Shown: piece after piece, positions 1 to 11,812 of the stretch | Numbering within the stretch: position 1 is the first letter of the stretch | Layout: every line of letters starts with the position of its first letter | Origin: Oscarella lobularis | Taxonomy: Eukaryota; Porifera; Homoscleromorpha; Homosclerophorida; Oscarellidae | DNA length: 64,000 nt | Assembly (NCBI RefSeq): GCF_947507565.1 | Contig: NC_089194.1 | Coordinates: 620,001 to 684,000 of the forward strand | Direction of reading: 5' to 3' | Translations under genes and position numbers: made by a program | The notes under the pieces: generated by a model | Told to the model about the DNA's origin: nothing | Seen by the model: the letters and a program-made list of their open reading frames with translations, nothing else | Databases searched by the model: none

Positions 1-2394
1 TCGGCAAAAATGACGGCTGAGTCTACATCACTTTGATTTCCTCGAAACGTCAAATCGATTTTTGGCACAGAAGCATCACACTCAATTAGAGCGGTGACGT
101 GCGGATAACGGGACCGCACGTGGTTAATCACGCACTTTTTCAGCAACGGCAACATGACGTTGCCTCCACAAATGCTAATGCATCTTTCACATACCGGAGC
201 AGAGACATCGCCTTCGAACCTGTAGCGTAGATAAATGAGGTACATCAGATAAGGGGTAAGCGCCTATCTTGATTTTAAAAACAAAGAAAAACTCTTTTTT
301 ACTTTTAAAAAATTGGGCTTCTTTAGGAGATTTTTCTACTACTCTGCCCATATGCTTTACAAAATTAAGGCGGAGGCCCCGTAGCCAGACCACCAATACT
401 GTGAGCGCTTACCGTTCACTTTCTGAATCTTCGTCGACAATGGTGCAAGCCAATGAGTCCAAAGCCTTGCAGAATTTAGCTGAAGCGTTTGGAAAATTAG
501 CCTTTTTTAATTTCGAGCAACTGAATATTCGAATGGAGTTATGGAGACGATTCTTCTGAGCAAAAACTAAGAATCGAGAAGCCTGAACCACGACCTTTCT
601 CCAATACGTTGTACAAAGAGCCTGCATGACAAAGTCGCTGGGGTGCCTGTAAACGCTACTGGACGCCGGTTTCGCCCTTGACGTCGTGAGTTCCTCTACA
701 AAAGAATCCAAGGCATTGCGGAATTTTCCAACGCCTTGCGAGTGACCTCGAATTAGTATGGAGTTATCCATCTCATCTCGTTCCGCAAACACCTTGGAGG
801 ACTTGGCCAAGTGAACAACATCCGTCCAGGAAGATGAGCAGAGAGTCTGCATGAGTGATTTATTGGCAATTTTATAATGCCTGGCCTCGTCTAATTCCGT
901 GATTTCCTTCTTTATAAGAACTTCAGCGCGTTTGTAATGCGACTGAGACGTTGCATAGACAAACACATCCTTTTTTCTGATGTTCAAACCGACGTTCAGC
1001 TGCTTTTCTAATTTGATCCGTTTCTGCAGAAAATCTGAACGACTCAAAAACGAAACAGAGACTGCTTGACTAAATTGTTTCAAAAGACAAGGAACACCAA
1101 CCATCTCTTGCTTGGCAGATAAAATAGCGTCTTTGTTAACTCCAAAAATAGAAATCCGAGAAGCTCCCAAACCACCGGAAGGCAACGAATCCGGTGGTAC
1201 AATGTGAATGACGCACTCCGGTGAACTGTGACGTTTTTGTATAGCTTGAAATTCTGCTTTTGCGGCATTGGAAGCCAATCGCGGATACGACACGTCAAAA
1301 TCCTCGGCAATAAAACCTCTTAAAAGGTCTTTCAATTTTTGCACCGAAGCCCGCACTGCATATTTAGAGCCTCTCATCATCACACTGCTGTCGAATACGT
1401 CAAGAGACAACGTGTCGCTTTCGACAAGTTTGCAAAAGCGACCCCTTTGCAGGAACTCTATCTCGGCTTCTGAAGCTGGGATCAGCTCCGTTACTTTAAC
1501 AGTTTGGTCAGATAAAAAATTGTCTAGTGCACGACTAAACGCAAAAGCGTCCTCTTCGGAGAAAGATGCCACTTCGATGACTGCCTTGGCCTGAGTCAGC
1601 TCGAGCAGTTTATATTCTACTTTCGCCTTTGAAGCCAATACTTGCAAGTCAAGCACGCCATCATCAAGGCTCCTTTTTAGAATTTCAACTTTCGTTTTGG
1701 TGTCGCAGCAACAGCTGCCAGACAGGATGCCTTTCTGTTTCTCTTCAGCCCAATCGACAGCATCGTCAACGTCTTGCTTTGTGCCTTGAAATTCGACTGT
1801 GAAACCGTAGGCTTCTTCCCGCTTTTTCAACTTTATAAGCGGAAATTCAGATGAGATTTGGCTTATAAGTTGCCTTTTCAGTAACTTCCACACGGTATCG
1901 TTTTGAGGCTCCTCTAAAGTCACACTTCTTTCATAAAGGCAGTAGTCGCCTGAATCTCTGTAAGAAACAATGCACCGAAAGACCCACAACGCGAACGCTT
2001 ACCCAAATGACTTTTCTGATAAGGTAGGTGAATCAAATACACCTGAACAGAAAATTGCGTTAAGACAGAAAACTGAAGACACGCTGTTATGAATACTAGT
2101 GTCTTCTTGTTTCACTTCGACTGGACTGCCTAAGAACAGCGTGCCATTCAGCTCTCTTTGAGCCTCTACAGCTGCAGACTTGTCATCAAAGAATACTAGA
2201 GCATGGCCTTTAGAGTGATGCAGACAGCCGTCCTGACATATAACGACGTCCCTGATTGCCGACTCGTAAGACGAGAAGAGCATCCTCAACTCGGCAGACG
2301 TAGCGTGAGCCGTAAAACGTCCTACCCAAAGTGTTACTCCGTCCTCTTGAGACGTAGAAGCAAGAGATTCGTCCATCTTCCAGCTCACGTGCAA
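1..2394 (-). CDS. PARP14-like gene, copy 1 (RRM + KH-like region), 5' part
   Basis: Three exons can be read on the minus strand. The first (2394 to 2004) starts MHVSWKMDES and holds an RRM-type fold with LWVGRFT (RNP2-like) and GHALVFF (RNP1-like). It ends at a GTAAGC donor. After a 46-nt intron with a TTACAG acceptor, a long exon (1957 to 413) is open for about 515 codons and aligns along its whole length with 25434-26979 (shared words such as SSPECVIHI/SSPECFIHI and YRHPSDFVMQALCTTYW). A third exon (219 to 1) begins RFEGDVSAP and runs off the window. Splice phases fit at both junctions. In copy 2 the matching region continues into macro, WWE and PARP catalytic domains, so this is probably the 5' half of a mono-ADP-ribosyltransferase of the PARP14/PARP10 type, which modifies proteins or nucleic acids. 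No stop or frameshift is seen, so this copy may be functional. The KH assignment rests on family knowledge. Confidence 0.75.
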
Positions 2395-2999
2395 ATGTTT
2401 ATATCAAAGTGGGCATCAGCCCACGCGAAAATACTATGCATAAGTATCGCCTTTACAGACCAAACTAGTGATGACTAAGGCCATCCAGTAACTCACGTTC
2501 TCTGTTACAGACTTCTCTTTAGTTCTTCACAATTTCTTATTCTATTTGCTAAAAAGTTAATAATTTTAAAGATATTTTTCCGATTACTTTTTGCGTACCT
2601 TCAAACGCTAATTTAGCTATGCAGAAGTCCGTCACAATTTCGTACAATTCAAATCGTTCTTAGCCACAAGTCTACATATATGAATCTGGTATGAGAAAAT
2701 GCCCCGTACCTCACCTTTTGAAATGTTTCCCTGAATTGGAAGCGGGGGAAGGCATAGGCGACGAATCCATGACAATATGTTCCTCACTAAAATTCTGACG
2801 GTTGAGTAGAGGAATACTATGACTAGATTTACCTGAAGTCATTGAATAGTTCTCTCCTTTTCATCTGCCGTGACAGTTTTATCTGCAGAAGAGGCTAAAT
2901 AAGAAAACCTCGTATAAATACGAAAAAAATCTCATCTATGCTTTCCTCTCGTTCGCTAAAAATTTTCACGAGTTTTTCCGCCAGTGTAAAGTACTACTA
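2395..2999. other. Spacer between PARP14-like copy 1 and its fragment
   Basis: No gene is seen. The stretch 2831-2990 resembles, with many changes, 59400-59560, the part of the ankyrin/kinase gene that encodes the end of the ankyrin block and the start of the coiled coil (shared TTTATCTG.AGAAGA.GCT and ATGCTTTCCTCTCGTTC). It is therefore a decayed fragment of that family, in the same relative orientation. 2395-2830 is AT-rich and unassigned. It lies upstream of copy 1 and should include its promoter, but no clear TATA box is visible. Confidence 0.4.
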
Positions 3000-3425
3000 A
3001 ACGGGATCGTAAAGGGAAGGAAAATGAAAAGAACCGTGAACTATATACATGCAGTGCTAGCTCTCAAAAAATGATCTGAGGGCGAAACGAAGGGCATTGT
3101 ACATGCCCACCTTTAACTGCTCGAGGATTTATCCTCAATAGTGCCAGCCAAGGTGTCCAAAGAATTGCAAAATTTAGCGATAGTTTCTGGAAATTCATTT
3201 TCGAGCCCCTGACTATTTTTATCGACTCATTATGGGGCTTTTCAGTGCAAACACTGAAAAAGCCTTTAGCTCCCCTCATGACATGCAGCCATCTACAATC
3301 CGTGATCTAATAAATACTGCAGAGGGTCTGCATCGACAAATCTACTGCGATGCCTGTATACGTCACTGTGCGCTTCACTTGGCCAAGATGAATTCGAAGT
3401 TCCGAGTTCTTTTCTACAATTCGAA
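3000..3425 (-). pseudogene. PARP14-like fragment, third copy
   Basis: The minus strand matches the end of the KH-like exon of PARP14-like copy 2 and also its following intron (26670-27110). Shared words include NESIKIVRGSK against NESIRIVRGSK, and the intron run around CTCTCAAAAAATGATCTGAG. Because the intron is included, this is a DNA-level duplication and not a retrocopy. The reading frame is broken several times and neither neighbouring exon is present. A (GA)n run at 3424-3442 marks one edge. It lies tail-on to the start of copy 1, so it could be a relic of the inverted duplication that created copies 1 and 2. Confidence 0.75.
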
Positions 3426-4425
3426 GAGAGAGAGAGAGAGAGAATGATAAAATACGTCTCTACCCTCATATGCTCTCACCTTACGGTGACGCTAAGCTCG
3501 TATAGCATTTTACTGCACTAAAATACGTCCGAGATGGAGTTACTCGCCGCTAAGTCGATGGTTTTTGGTCGAGCGATTGACGTCGATGAAGAAATAGCGA
3601 AGCGACTGGCGGTTTTCAGCTTTCAATGAACGCCTTCGCAAGGTAGAACTTGAATGCAACGCCTGAGGCGGCGAAAAGGAATAGAAATTATCGAAAGCCG
3701 GTCATTTTCTTGCTGGTATCCGGGATATCAACAGCTCAACCGATCGCGTCCGAATCCGCTCCCATCGCCGCAATCGTCGGTGGTATCGGCGATCTAATGC
3801 GTCCTCACTCCGTTTCTCTCGCCGTTTAAGCGGCGAAAAGGGTGTAAGTCTGTCTCGAAGGAGCAATTGACGCCGTTTTCTTCTGGACCTCCCGTATATT
3901 CCTCGGCTTCCAGCGTTTTTCTATCGAACGAGGCGCAAGAACGGTACTGTATACGTTTCCTAAGTTCCTTCCTTGGTGAAACCAGTCAATCGTTTCCTAT
4001 ACAGTAGAATGATCGCATCGAAGTACATTCAGGAAGGCTGACATACAATGTCATCTGGCCTTGTTTTACTTTATCAACAGTGTCTTTCATCTCTTCGCTT
4101 TCTTTCTCTCTAATTAGCGTAGTGCTTCAGTGAAATGAACGTCTGAATCCTCGCACTGAACGAGGCACACGTACGTAATAATTTAATAAATATTGTTTAT
4201 TTTACCCGGAATGTTTCCACTAGATTCAACGGTCTTCAGCTGACAAGCAATTGTGCATCGACGAGAAGTTCAGAGCTATCACATCGACGTGGATAGCGTT
4301 TGAAGGAATGGACTCGTCCTTTTCCCACCCACTTTCTTTAGGTGTCTCTCGTAGTCTCCTTCCTTGTCTTCGATCACGCGAAAAGCGCTAAAGCAACCAA
4401 GGCTCGTCGCCTCCCACCACGTCAG
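3426..4425. other. Non-coding stretch with a REP-A copy
   Basis: No gene is recognised. It starts with a (GA)n microsatellite. At 3575-3620 there is a segment resembling 21225-21260 and 62815-62850 (GAAGAAATA.CG.AG), followed by a REP-A copy in minus orientation at 3716-3871. The remainder has AATAAA-like and AT-rich runs near 4165-4205 but no coherent reading frame. Confidence 0.4.
3716..3871 (-). repeat. REP-A dispersed repeat, copy 1
   Basis: This copy reads, in reverse, the consensus seen at six other places: a GAGCAA start, GTTACACCCTTTT, an ACGGCGAG.GAAACC.AGTGAG block, a TCGATCGCCGA..A block, GATTGCCGCGATGGGA, GGATTCGGACGCGAT and a GATATCCCGGATA end. A short hairpin (CGCCGTTTAAGCGGCG) lies inside. 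No coding capacity is seen, so it is probably a MITE- or SINE-like non-autonomous element. Confidence 0.75.
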
Positions 4426-4735
4426 TCAAGCTTCATAGTTCGGAAGCAAATATTCCCTTTCCTCTTCGACGCTAAAAACGATTTCTAAGTCCACGTCCTT
4501 GAGAAGTTTTTTGCGAATTAGGCGAAGTACGTAAAGCCCAACCGATAGCGGATCCGATAGGAAATCGTCGTACGAATTTTCGTACTGAGTCGCTGATGCG
4601 TCGCGAGCGTATCTCGTCATGTCTCGTATTGTCGTGAACCCCAATCGTCCTCCCGGCTTCATAGCTGTCCGTAGATTTTTCTCAAGATATTCTATGTTCT
4701 TCGCATCGAATAAAACCATGCACACCTTCAGTGAG
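4426..4735 (-). pseudogene. Terminal exon of a class I methyltransferase-like protein
   Basis: An open frame of about 100 codons ends at 4426 with YLLPNYEA. It contains LRTAMKPGGRLGFTTI, the pattern of the region after motif III/IV of Rossmann-fold SAM-dependent methyltransferases (usually LKPGGRL). The frame enters through a plausible acceptor (CTGAAG at about 4735 on the minus strand), so this would be a last exon. No upstream exon carrying the SAM-binding glycine motif is found between 4740 and 6900, so the gene is either a fragment or has its other exons far upstream. The substrate cannot be inferred. Confidence 0.4.
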
Positions 4736-4739
4736 GAAA

Positions 4740-5300
4740 AAACGGGGAGTTCCGATAACCAGGGCCGTTGCTAGTAGTTGTAGAGTCGTCCGGTTATTTT
4801 ATCGCTGATGCAAAAATTTGTGCAACCAAGAGGGTCCGTTTTATAGCATCTGCACGTTAGAGCCAATTCTAGACCTCAAGAACGGCCAGCGACGTAGCTA
4901 TTGCACTACGCAGGACTCTTTTAATTAAGCGAGACACACCGCTCAGAAATACTTCCAAAAATGTAGCACAATAAATTATTTTTATTCTCGCCGAAAAGTG
5001 GTCCGGCCACAACCGGACCGGCCGACCGTCAGCTAGGGGCCTGTGAACTACACGCTTATGTTAGAGATCATTCATAGGGTCATGCAGAGCTGACCTGCGT
5101 GAGCACCGCGGGAGGCCAAGGTCACCCACCTCACGTGCCCACCTTTAGTGTAAAGTGAATATCGGAGTTTGTTGCTCTTGTTCTTTCTAATTCGCCGCGA
5201 GGCGGGTCAGCGCGTGCCAGTATAACGCGGGCCAAGGAAGTATCACCTTTCATGTTGATGAAGGACATGATGCGGCTAGGCAAGTTTGACTAGCCCATGT
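4740..5300. other. Non-coding stretch
   Basis: No gene is recognised. 5000-5030 contains a short GC-rich inverted repeat (GGTCCGGCCACAACCGGACC), probably a hairpin or the end of a small repeat. The rest is unassigned. Confidence 0.3.
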
Positions 5301-5800
5301 ACTCTGTATATATACTAGCATCCTGATTCTTTTCTGACTAATCGCACGAGATGGGCAAAAGAGGTCTCTTTGGTCGAATGATTGGCGGGTTGCTGGCAAT
5401 GGGCACATCATTTCGTCACACCGCGAAACGTTTGGCGTGCATCGTCAAGGCGCTGGCATTTACACTTTCGTCTTTTCCAAGCTAGCCTTTCCACTCCCCA
5501 CCGGCTGTGAGCGTCACGCAGGTGTTCCCCAGTCCTTCTCGCAGAATGGATGAACTGTCGAAAATGCCGTTATTACGGAAATTAACTGCTACAAGTTCAG
5601 GTACTTGACCGGTGGAGGCGACTACAAGAATACAGGTGATATCGCGCTGCAAGTTTCATTGTAGTGGGACTGTAGGCAAGCGCCTGCATGCGTGCGTCCC
5701 GGACTTGAAGAAGCTAAGCTGCGCTTTTGAGTTGTGATGTCTTTCAGAGTCTACTTGTTCATTGTCTGTTTGAGCTTTCTTGCCAATAAAACGAGCTGCG
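5300..5800 (+). CDS. Possible short transcription unit with a 44-residue ORF (5351-5485)
   Basis: A TATA-like run (CTGTATATATACTAG, about 5298-5312) lies some 40 nt upstream of an ATG at 5351. It opens a 44-codon ORF beginning MGKRGLFGRMIGGLLAMG, basic and amphipathic with a hydrophobic centre. An AATAAA polyadenylation signal follows at 5787. Further short coding-like stretches between 5530 and 5640 could be a second exon, but no convincing splice pair was found. I do not recognise the product. The spacing of the signals is the only support, and it could be chance. Confidence 0.2.
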
Positions 5801-5829
5801 CCGCCACTTAGAGGGGAGAGTCCGGAATT

Positions 5830-6950
5830 AATTGAGGAGAGTCCGTTGAAATGACCGCTGTTTACACTGGCAACGCTTAGATGCTAAACTAATCGTTGCT
5901 TTGATATAGTTGAGCCTTTCGTAGCGGCCTCTATTAGGTCGACGCCTCCCACCTTGGCACAGGTTGAGCATGCGAACTGTGTGGCCTAAATCAAGATTTT
6001 GTCGCTGGCGCCGTGAGGATCGAATGTCGATAAAGGTATCTAACGACAATTTGGAGTGCTCTACTCGGTTCGTCCGCATGGCCAAAGTGCAAGCTTGTCT
6101 ATACAACCGCGTCAATTTCAACAAAAACGCAAAAGGTCCTGGTTCCTAATTCGTTTGAAAAGGTCCATATCAATTAACCTCTGTCCTTTCCGTTTTCTGC
6201 GTCAGCAGTACCCGAGCTCAAGCTGTACAGCAGCGAAGAGAAAGACCGTCGCCACCACTACGAGCGTGTCCCCCACCCCACGGACAGGCCGGGGCATTTG
6301 CCAACAATGATATTGTTCTTTGGAGTGGCGATTACACATAGCTTTCATGCACGGGAGCAATCGCCACTTCTTTCTACACTTCACTCGCCTGCATAGTGAA
6401 AACTTGTATAGAAATACATAATCAGACTTGAAAAGAATTTTTGTGACCATGAAAAAGGATTTTTTGATAACAGCCTTACCAACAATGCTTTTATAAGATT
6501 TATGCAATCAATAACCGATTAAAAATTAGCCTAAAATCGCGTAAATTTAACAAAGAAACCACGCTCTCTGTAAGAAATATTTCTTGGGGGGAAGAATTCC
6601 CCATTTTTAAATCGTGCATCCCCACTGCTCAGATGTACGAAAGAGCTAGAGGTCCTGCATATATATTGGACTAAATTATGACACTATATGTTCGCTATAT
6701 CTGGTTTCTGAATGTCTCACTAAGGTAAGAACAATCGAAAACAGCTCGTTTAGCCCTTTCGCTTTAAAAAACGGTTAGTGAAAGGTACTGTGTGCAGATG
6801 GATGTCACGATGTGACGTAAGTTGGAATTGTTACGTGCTTACCGTAAAAGTAGCGACCACCTTTCTCACGACTTCGCGTTGCGTCCAACCGCTCCAAGTA
6901 GCCACGAATAAAGCGATAGAAAAGTCTTAGGAAGCTAAACTTCATTTGTA
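5830..6950. other. Non-coding stretch upstream of the ankyrin-Roco gene
   Basis: No gene is recognised. Short ORFs on both strands overlap one another and show no domain or splice signal. The last few hundred bases should contain the promoter of the gene starting at 6959, but no clear core element was found. Confidence 0.3.
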
Positions 6951-6958
6951 TAGGCAAG

Positions 6959-9900
6959 ATGAACGAATCGATGGAGGAAATTGAATTACAAACGGCCCTC
7001 CTGTTTGACGCTATTGAAGCTGAAGACTTTGTGAAAGTAAAAGAATGCGTAAGGAACGGAGCCGACTTAAGCGACAAATGGACAAATGAGCAAGGTACTA
7101 AACTAAAGCTAAAGGACTCGACAATCGATGAGACGACATATAGGGGGTCCTAGCATCACGTGCTCTGCTAGCTCCGCCTCTATGATCGTGTTTTGATTTA
7201 GTGCATAGCATATTAATCAATTGCTGTGCTTTCTGCAGGACTTACACCTTTTCAATTGGCTATGTCGACGGAGAGTTCGGAAATCGGAGAATTTCTTTAT
7301 GAGGAATGCTCTCTTTACACGAACATTATTCGTAGGAGCAGCGACGTCTTGGTTTGTCATGTCTTACTTGTGTGTTTACTTGCGTCATATCCCTTCTTCT
7401 TAGTTGGACAGGGAATTCATTTATTTGTGAGCAGCTTGCTCCAGTGGTGATTCTGAAAGAGTTAGACAATCCATCAAAACTGGAGTCGATGTCAATAAGC
7501 GAGACGCGGTTCGTTTCTCTGTGTTCCGTTTTTTCGTTATGTAAAATTCCAATTAGCTTGGTCGAGGATATTTGTGGGCGGCATGTGAAAATGGTCATTT
7601 AGAAATTGTAAAAATGCTTCTCGAAGCCGGTGCAAAGCCTAACAACTCGCGGCTGGTTTGTTGTACATTACGTAATTAATTTTTTCTCATATTTTTGAAT
7701 ATATAATTAGGCTTTGGCGGCAGCTTGCTGGTATAATCACGTGGAAGTTGTTAAAGCTTTAATTGGCGCCGGTGCTAACGGCAATGGAACAGACTTGGTG
7801 TGTTGCCAAGTTGAGTTGAGCAGTTCTTTTTTCGCTACTTCTGTTCTTTTTTTATAGACTGGTCGTGGTTTATTATGGGCAGCTTTAGGGAACAATTATG
7901 TTGAAGTAGCAAAATTATTGATTGATGCCGGGGCCGATATCTCTCAGACATACGAGGTTTAGATGAGCGTGGTCGCGTAAAGAGACGTTTATCTGCTATG
8001 TGAACTCTTTAGGCTGATGAAGGGCTTTTGCTGAGTGCTTGCAAGAAAAATCAGGATGATTTTGCCAAACTATTAATCGATGCTGGAGCGAATGTCAATG
8101 AGAGCAACGAAGTTTGTTCTTTATTAACGTCTAAGACGATTACTCCTCTGATGTGTACTTTTAGTTTGGAGAGCTTCCTTTGAGAATAGTTTGTGATCGT
8201 GGTGACGTCGAGTTTGCAAGACTCTTGATCAACGCTGGAGCTTATGTAGATGAATACAAATACCCTGTTAGTAGTTTATTTACAAGAATCGTTTTTCCTA
8301 ATTGATGAGGAATTTTAGGAAACAAGACTCTTGATTATTGCCTGTCAAAAAGGGAACTTCGAAATTGCTCAGCTTTTGGTCGACGCTGGAGCGAATGTCA
8401 ATGCAGATCGGGTTTTAATATATTTTATTAGTGTTAACTCTGACTCTCTCTTTTATTCTTTAGTATGATTCATCTGTACCCTTGGTAGAAGCCTGTTCGG
8501 AGGGTCACGTCGAAATAGCAAAGCTTTTACTGGACAATGGAGCTGATGTCGATGGCAAAGACGACGTTTGTTTTGCACGTTTTAACATGTTCATGTGTAA
8601 TTGGTGTTTCTGGCAGTATAAATTGTGGCCTTTACAAATCGCCTGCTCTCGTTGTAACACAAAACTTGCCAAGGTACTAATTGATGCTGGAGCTGATGTC
8701 AATCAGACAAATGAGGTAAATTTTACGTTAGGCACCTTGCTTATTTCACGGCTTTTTTCTTAGCGCGGGGAATCACTTCTACACTTCCTTGCTCAATCGT
8801 GGACAGATACTGGTATTTTGAGCATTGTTTTTTTTATTTCTTTATGTTTTCTTTTAGTTCAACAAAGGAATCTTTTGTCTGTAATTCTTTTGTCAAGCCC
8901 TTCACTCATCGACGTTCCTGACAAGGGTATTATTCCTTAAATATTGTAGTCGAGTTCCTTATTGAATGCGTGTACAGTACAAATGAACCGCTTCGTGTTG
9001 TATTTTATACATGTAGTGTAGATAAGGTAATCTTATATGACGATCACTCTTTCTGATTCAGAATGGAAGCCTTCCTCACGAACACTCCCCTACCTCGCAG
9101 GCACTTTTCGAAGCATGGGTCAATTGCTTAGTATGTGTTGCCAATTTCTTCTCTTATACGACTTCCTTTAGACTTCGTATCGATACTCCAAGCTTTACTC
9201 GCACGGCACCACAAAGCCAAAAAAGATCAAAGTCTGCGTAGTGGGAAAGGAAAGAGCTGGCAAGACGACCCTCATCAAAACGCTACAGAATATTGATTGG
9301 TGCGAAGAGGGCGACGATGTGCGTACAGCCAGCATGGCTGTTACCACAGTAACCGTCGACTCAGCTGGCGAACTCGTCTTTTGCGACTTTGCAGGGTAGC
9401 CTTTCTTCTACAAGACGCACGGGCTTTTCTTTTCCGAGACTACGACAATGTTTCTTCTGGTTGTCGATTTGACCCAGAGCTACGACCAGCTCAGAGAGTC
9501 CAGCCACTTTATTCTGTCATTCGTGAAGTGCAGTGGAGCCTTCACTGAAAAAGCAAACGTCTTAGTTTTTGGCAGCAAAAAGGATTTGCTTTCCGATTTG
9601 AAATCTGGAGAGAACCAATTTCGACGACTTTTTCTGTACTTGCAAATAACGTTTGGCGCTTCGTTTGACTTTTTCAAGAGAATGGATTTTTCTTGAACTG
9701 TCGAGATGGAAGGTCAAACGAGTTAGATCTTCTTAAAAAAGCTCTTGGCGATGTCAAAGAGAAAACAATTGAGGTAATGAAGATACAGTTGCTATGTTTG
9801 CATGTCAATTTCATGTATGCAGGCTGCAGGTGATGTTCCTATTATTGTTGAAGCGGCCGTGGCATCGTTTTTACCTGCGCTCCGCAATCCCTCTAAAATG

Positions 9901-11812
9901 TCCGCTGTTCCGCAGGACATTCGCAATTCGTTTTCAAACGAGTCCGCGGAATCAATACGGGAAAAATGTTTGACTCTTCTGGGGAATAGGGGATTATTGA
10001 CTCCTGAAAAGGCGAGTGGCGATTGTAGTTGTTTGAGTAAGAACTAAGGGCTTTTTTAGGAAAATCGCTGTATGGATGCCGATGCTTTTAAGCAGATAAT
10101 GGTTGCAAGCATCTATCGTGGCCTTACGGAACAGGTTCAAACGTTGCTTGTTGAATATTTGCAGGGCATTGGCGAGGTACGTAAATTTATTGCCGCTTTT
10201 CATTCTCTGCAAAATGCGTCCCTTTGTAGATTTTTGTCATGGAAGATAAAATAATTCTTGAGCTTTCATGGCTGTGTCATAGCGTTCTTGGTCCTCTTCT
10301 GTCTCCTGAGGAGTTTCAAATCACTCTCTCCTGTTCTCCTCCTGGAACAACGACAAAGGAGAAGATCAAAAGAGCTCTTGAAGCTTTCAATAAGCAGAAG
10401 TGGGATAATATCGACGAAACGCTATCACTTCTTTGCCGTTTAGAAATTTGCTTTGAACTTCCAGATAGGCCGAACACATATCAATTCCCAGCGCTAATTC
10501 AACAACAGCGTCCACCCGAAATATGGTTTAGAAATGCTCGAATGACGATATACGTTGGCCGTCGCTGGAAACGAGAAGACGAGACTGATATAATAACCCC
10601 AGGCACAATGCCGTTTCTTCAGTGTCATGTTCGCAATACCAAATGTTTCTGTGGCTTGGAACCGGTACTGTGGCAGGGTGGTCTAATGATCAAGAAAAGA
10701 ATTGACGAATTTTCCCTGGAAGGAATGGTAGTTTTGCAAGAGGTAGACAAGGCATTAGACTTTGTTGTGCGAGGTCCCGAACATTCCGAAAGCGAATGCT
10801 TGGAGCTGCTCAAGGATCTCATGAGAACTGGCGAAAAGGTTCTTCAAGAGAAAAGTCCAGGAATGGAGAGACACATGTGGTACATAAGTTGCTCTGAATT
10901 GAAAGAACTAAAAGAGTCTCCGGGGGCGTACAGAAAGGAAACGGTCGAAAAGGTGATGAAGAATTCGACGAAATCTAGCGCCTCACTCTGCGAGGGAACG
11001 ATGGAAGACAGCCTCAAAGAGCTCTTTGCTCTTCCTGATAATCACATCGATTATCTTTCTTAGAAAACGCGCTGTGTAATAGATACTTGCCTGGAGAAAG
11101 ATGAAGTCGGACGGAGCGCTCTTGCCAGCGCCTTGCTTAGCCCATCGCCCGCTGATATCGTGAAGGGCGCAATTTCGGGTGACATTCTCGCTCTCTGGAG
11201 TGAGAATCTTAATGCCACAGCTCAATCCTTGGCCAACGCTGCGCGAAGAAATAACGTCTTATATTTGCTCTCTCTTTTACATGGTGAAGGAGCTATTGAA
11301 CTTTCTGCTGATGAGGTGAGACATATTTCTTATACGTTTTCCCGAGTCTTTGATTCTTTTTTATTACTGGTTTACGCAGAAAGCGGCAGCTGCTCAGAAT
11401 CGACATGATTTGGTAAATCGTCCGGCTTCCTCTAGTCAGAAAATAGGTGTGCATGAGAATTTCATTGATTTGAAATTCAAGCTCTTTCTTTTCAGATGTC
11501 GCTTCAAACCTCATCTCTTTTCCTCTTGAGGATGCTATGGTTTCGGAATGTCAGGATTTTAAAATGGCTGTCGCTAAAGTTGGAAATAATGAATGGGAAG
11601 CTATTGGCCAGCATCTAGGATATAAATCCCACAAACTCACAACTCTTCCTTCCATGGATACAAACAGTAAAAGGCTTCGGCACCTAATTGATCAGTGGTC
11701 TGCTAAAAATGGGAGGGAGGCAAATGTTGGCAAGCTGTTAAGAGCTTGCCGAAAAGCAGGAGTGTCTCTGCCTTTAATCAAAGGGGAATATACAAAAATT
11801 CACCTATTATAG
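6959..11812 (+). pseudogene. Ankyrin-Roc-COR-Death (Roco-type) gene, disrupted
   Basis: The start is the ATG at 6959 (MNESMEEIEL). Nine or so ankyrin repeats follow, mostly one per exon (about 7440-8714), split by tiny introns; typical words are EVAKLLIDAGADIS and HVEIAKLLLDNGADVD. The Roc GTPase domain (9173-9780) has the P-loop GKERAGKTTL, a G3 reading DFAG and a G4-like GSKKD. A COR-type region follows (about 9822-11310), then a Death domain (11537-11812; EWEAIGQHLGYKSHKL). Roco proteins are GTPases that signal through attached effector domains; DAPK1 combines ankyrin, Roc-COR and Death domains. Two lesions are clear: an in-frame TAG at 9397-9399 exactly where G3 Gln is expected, and one T missing in a T run near 9688. 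A further TAG (11061-11063) is either a stop or the end of a 111-nt phase-0 intron. It is either a decaying gene or a gene affected by assembly errors. Confidence 0.75.
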
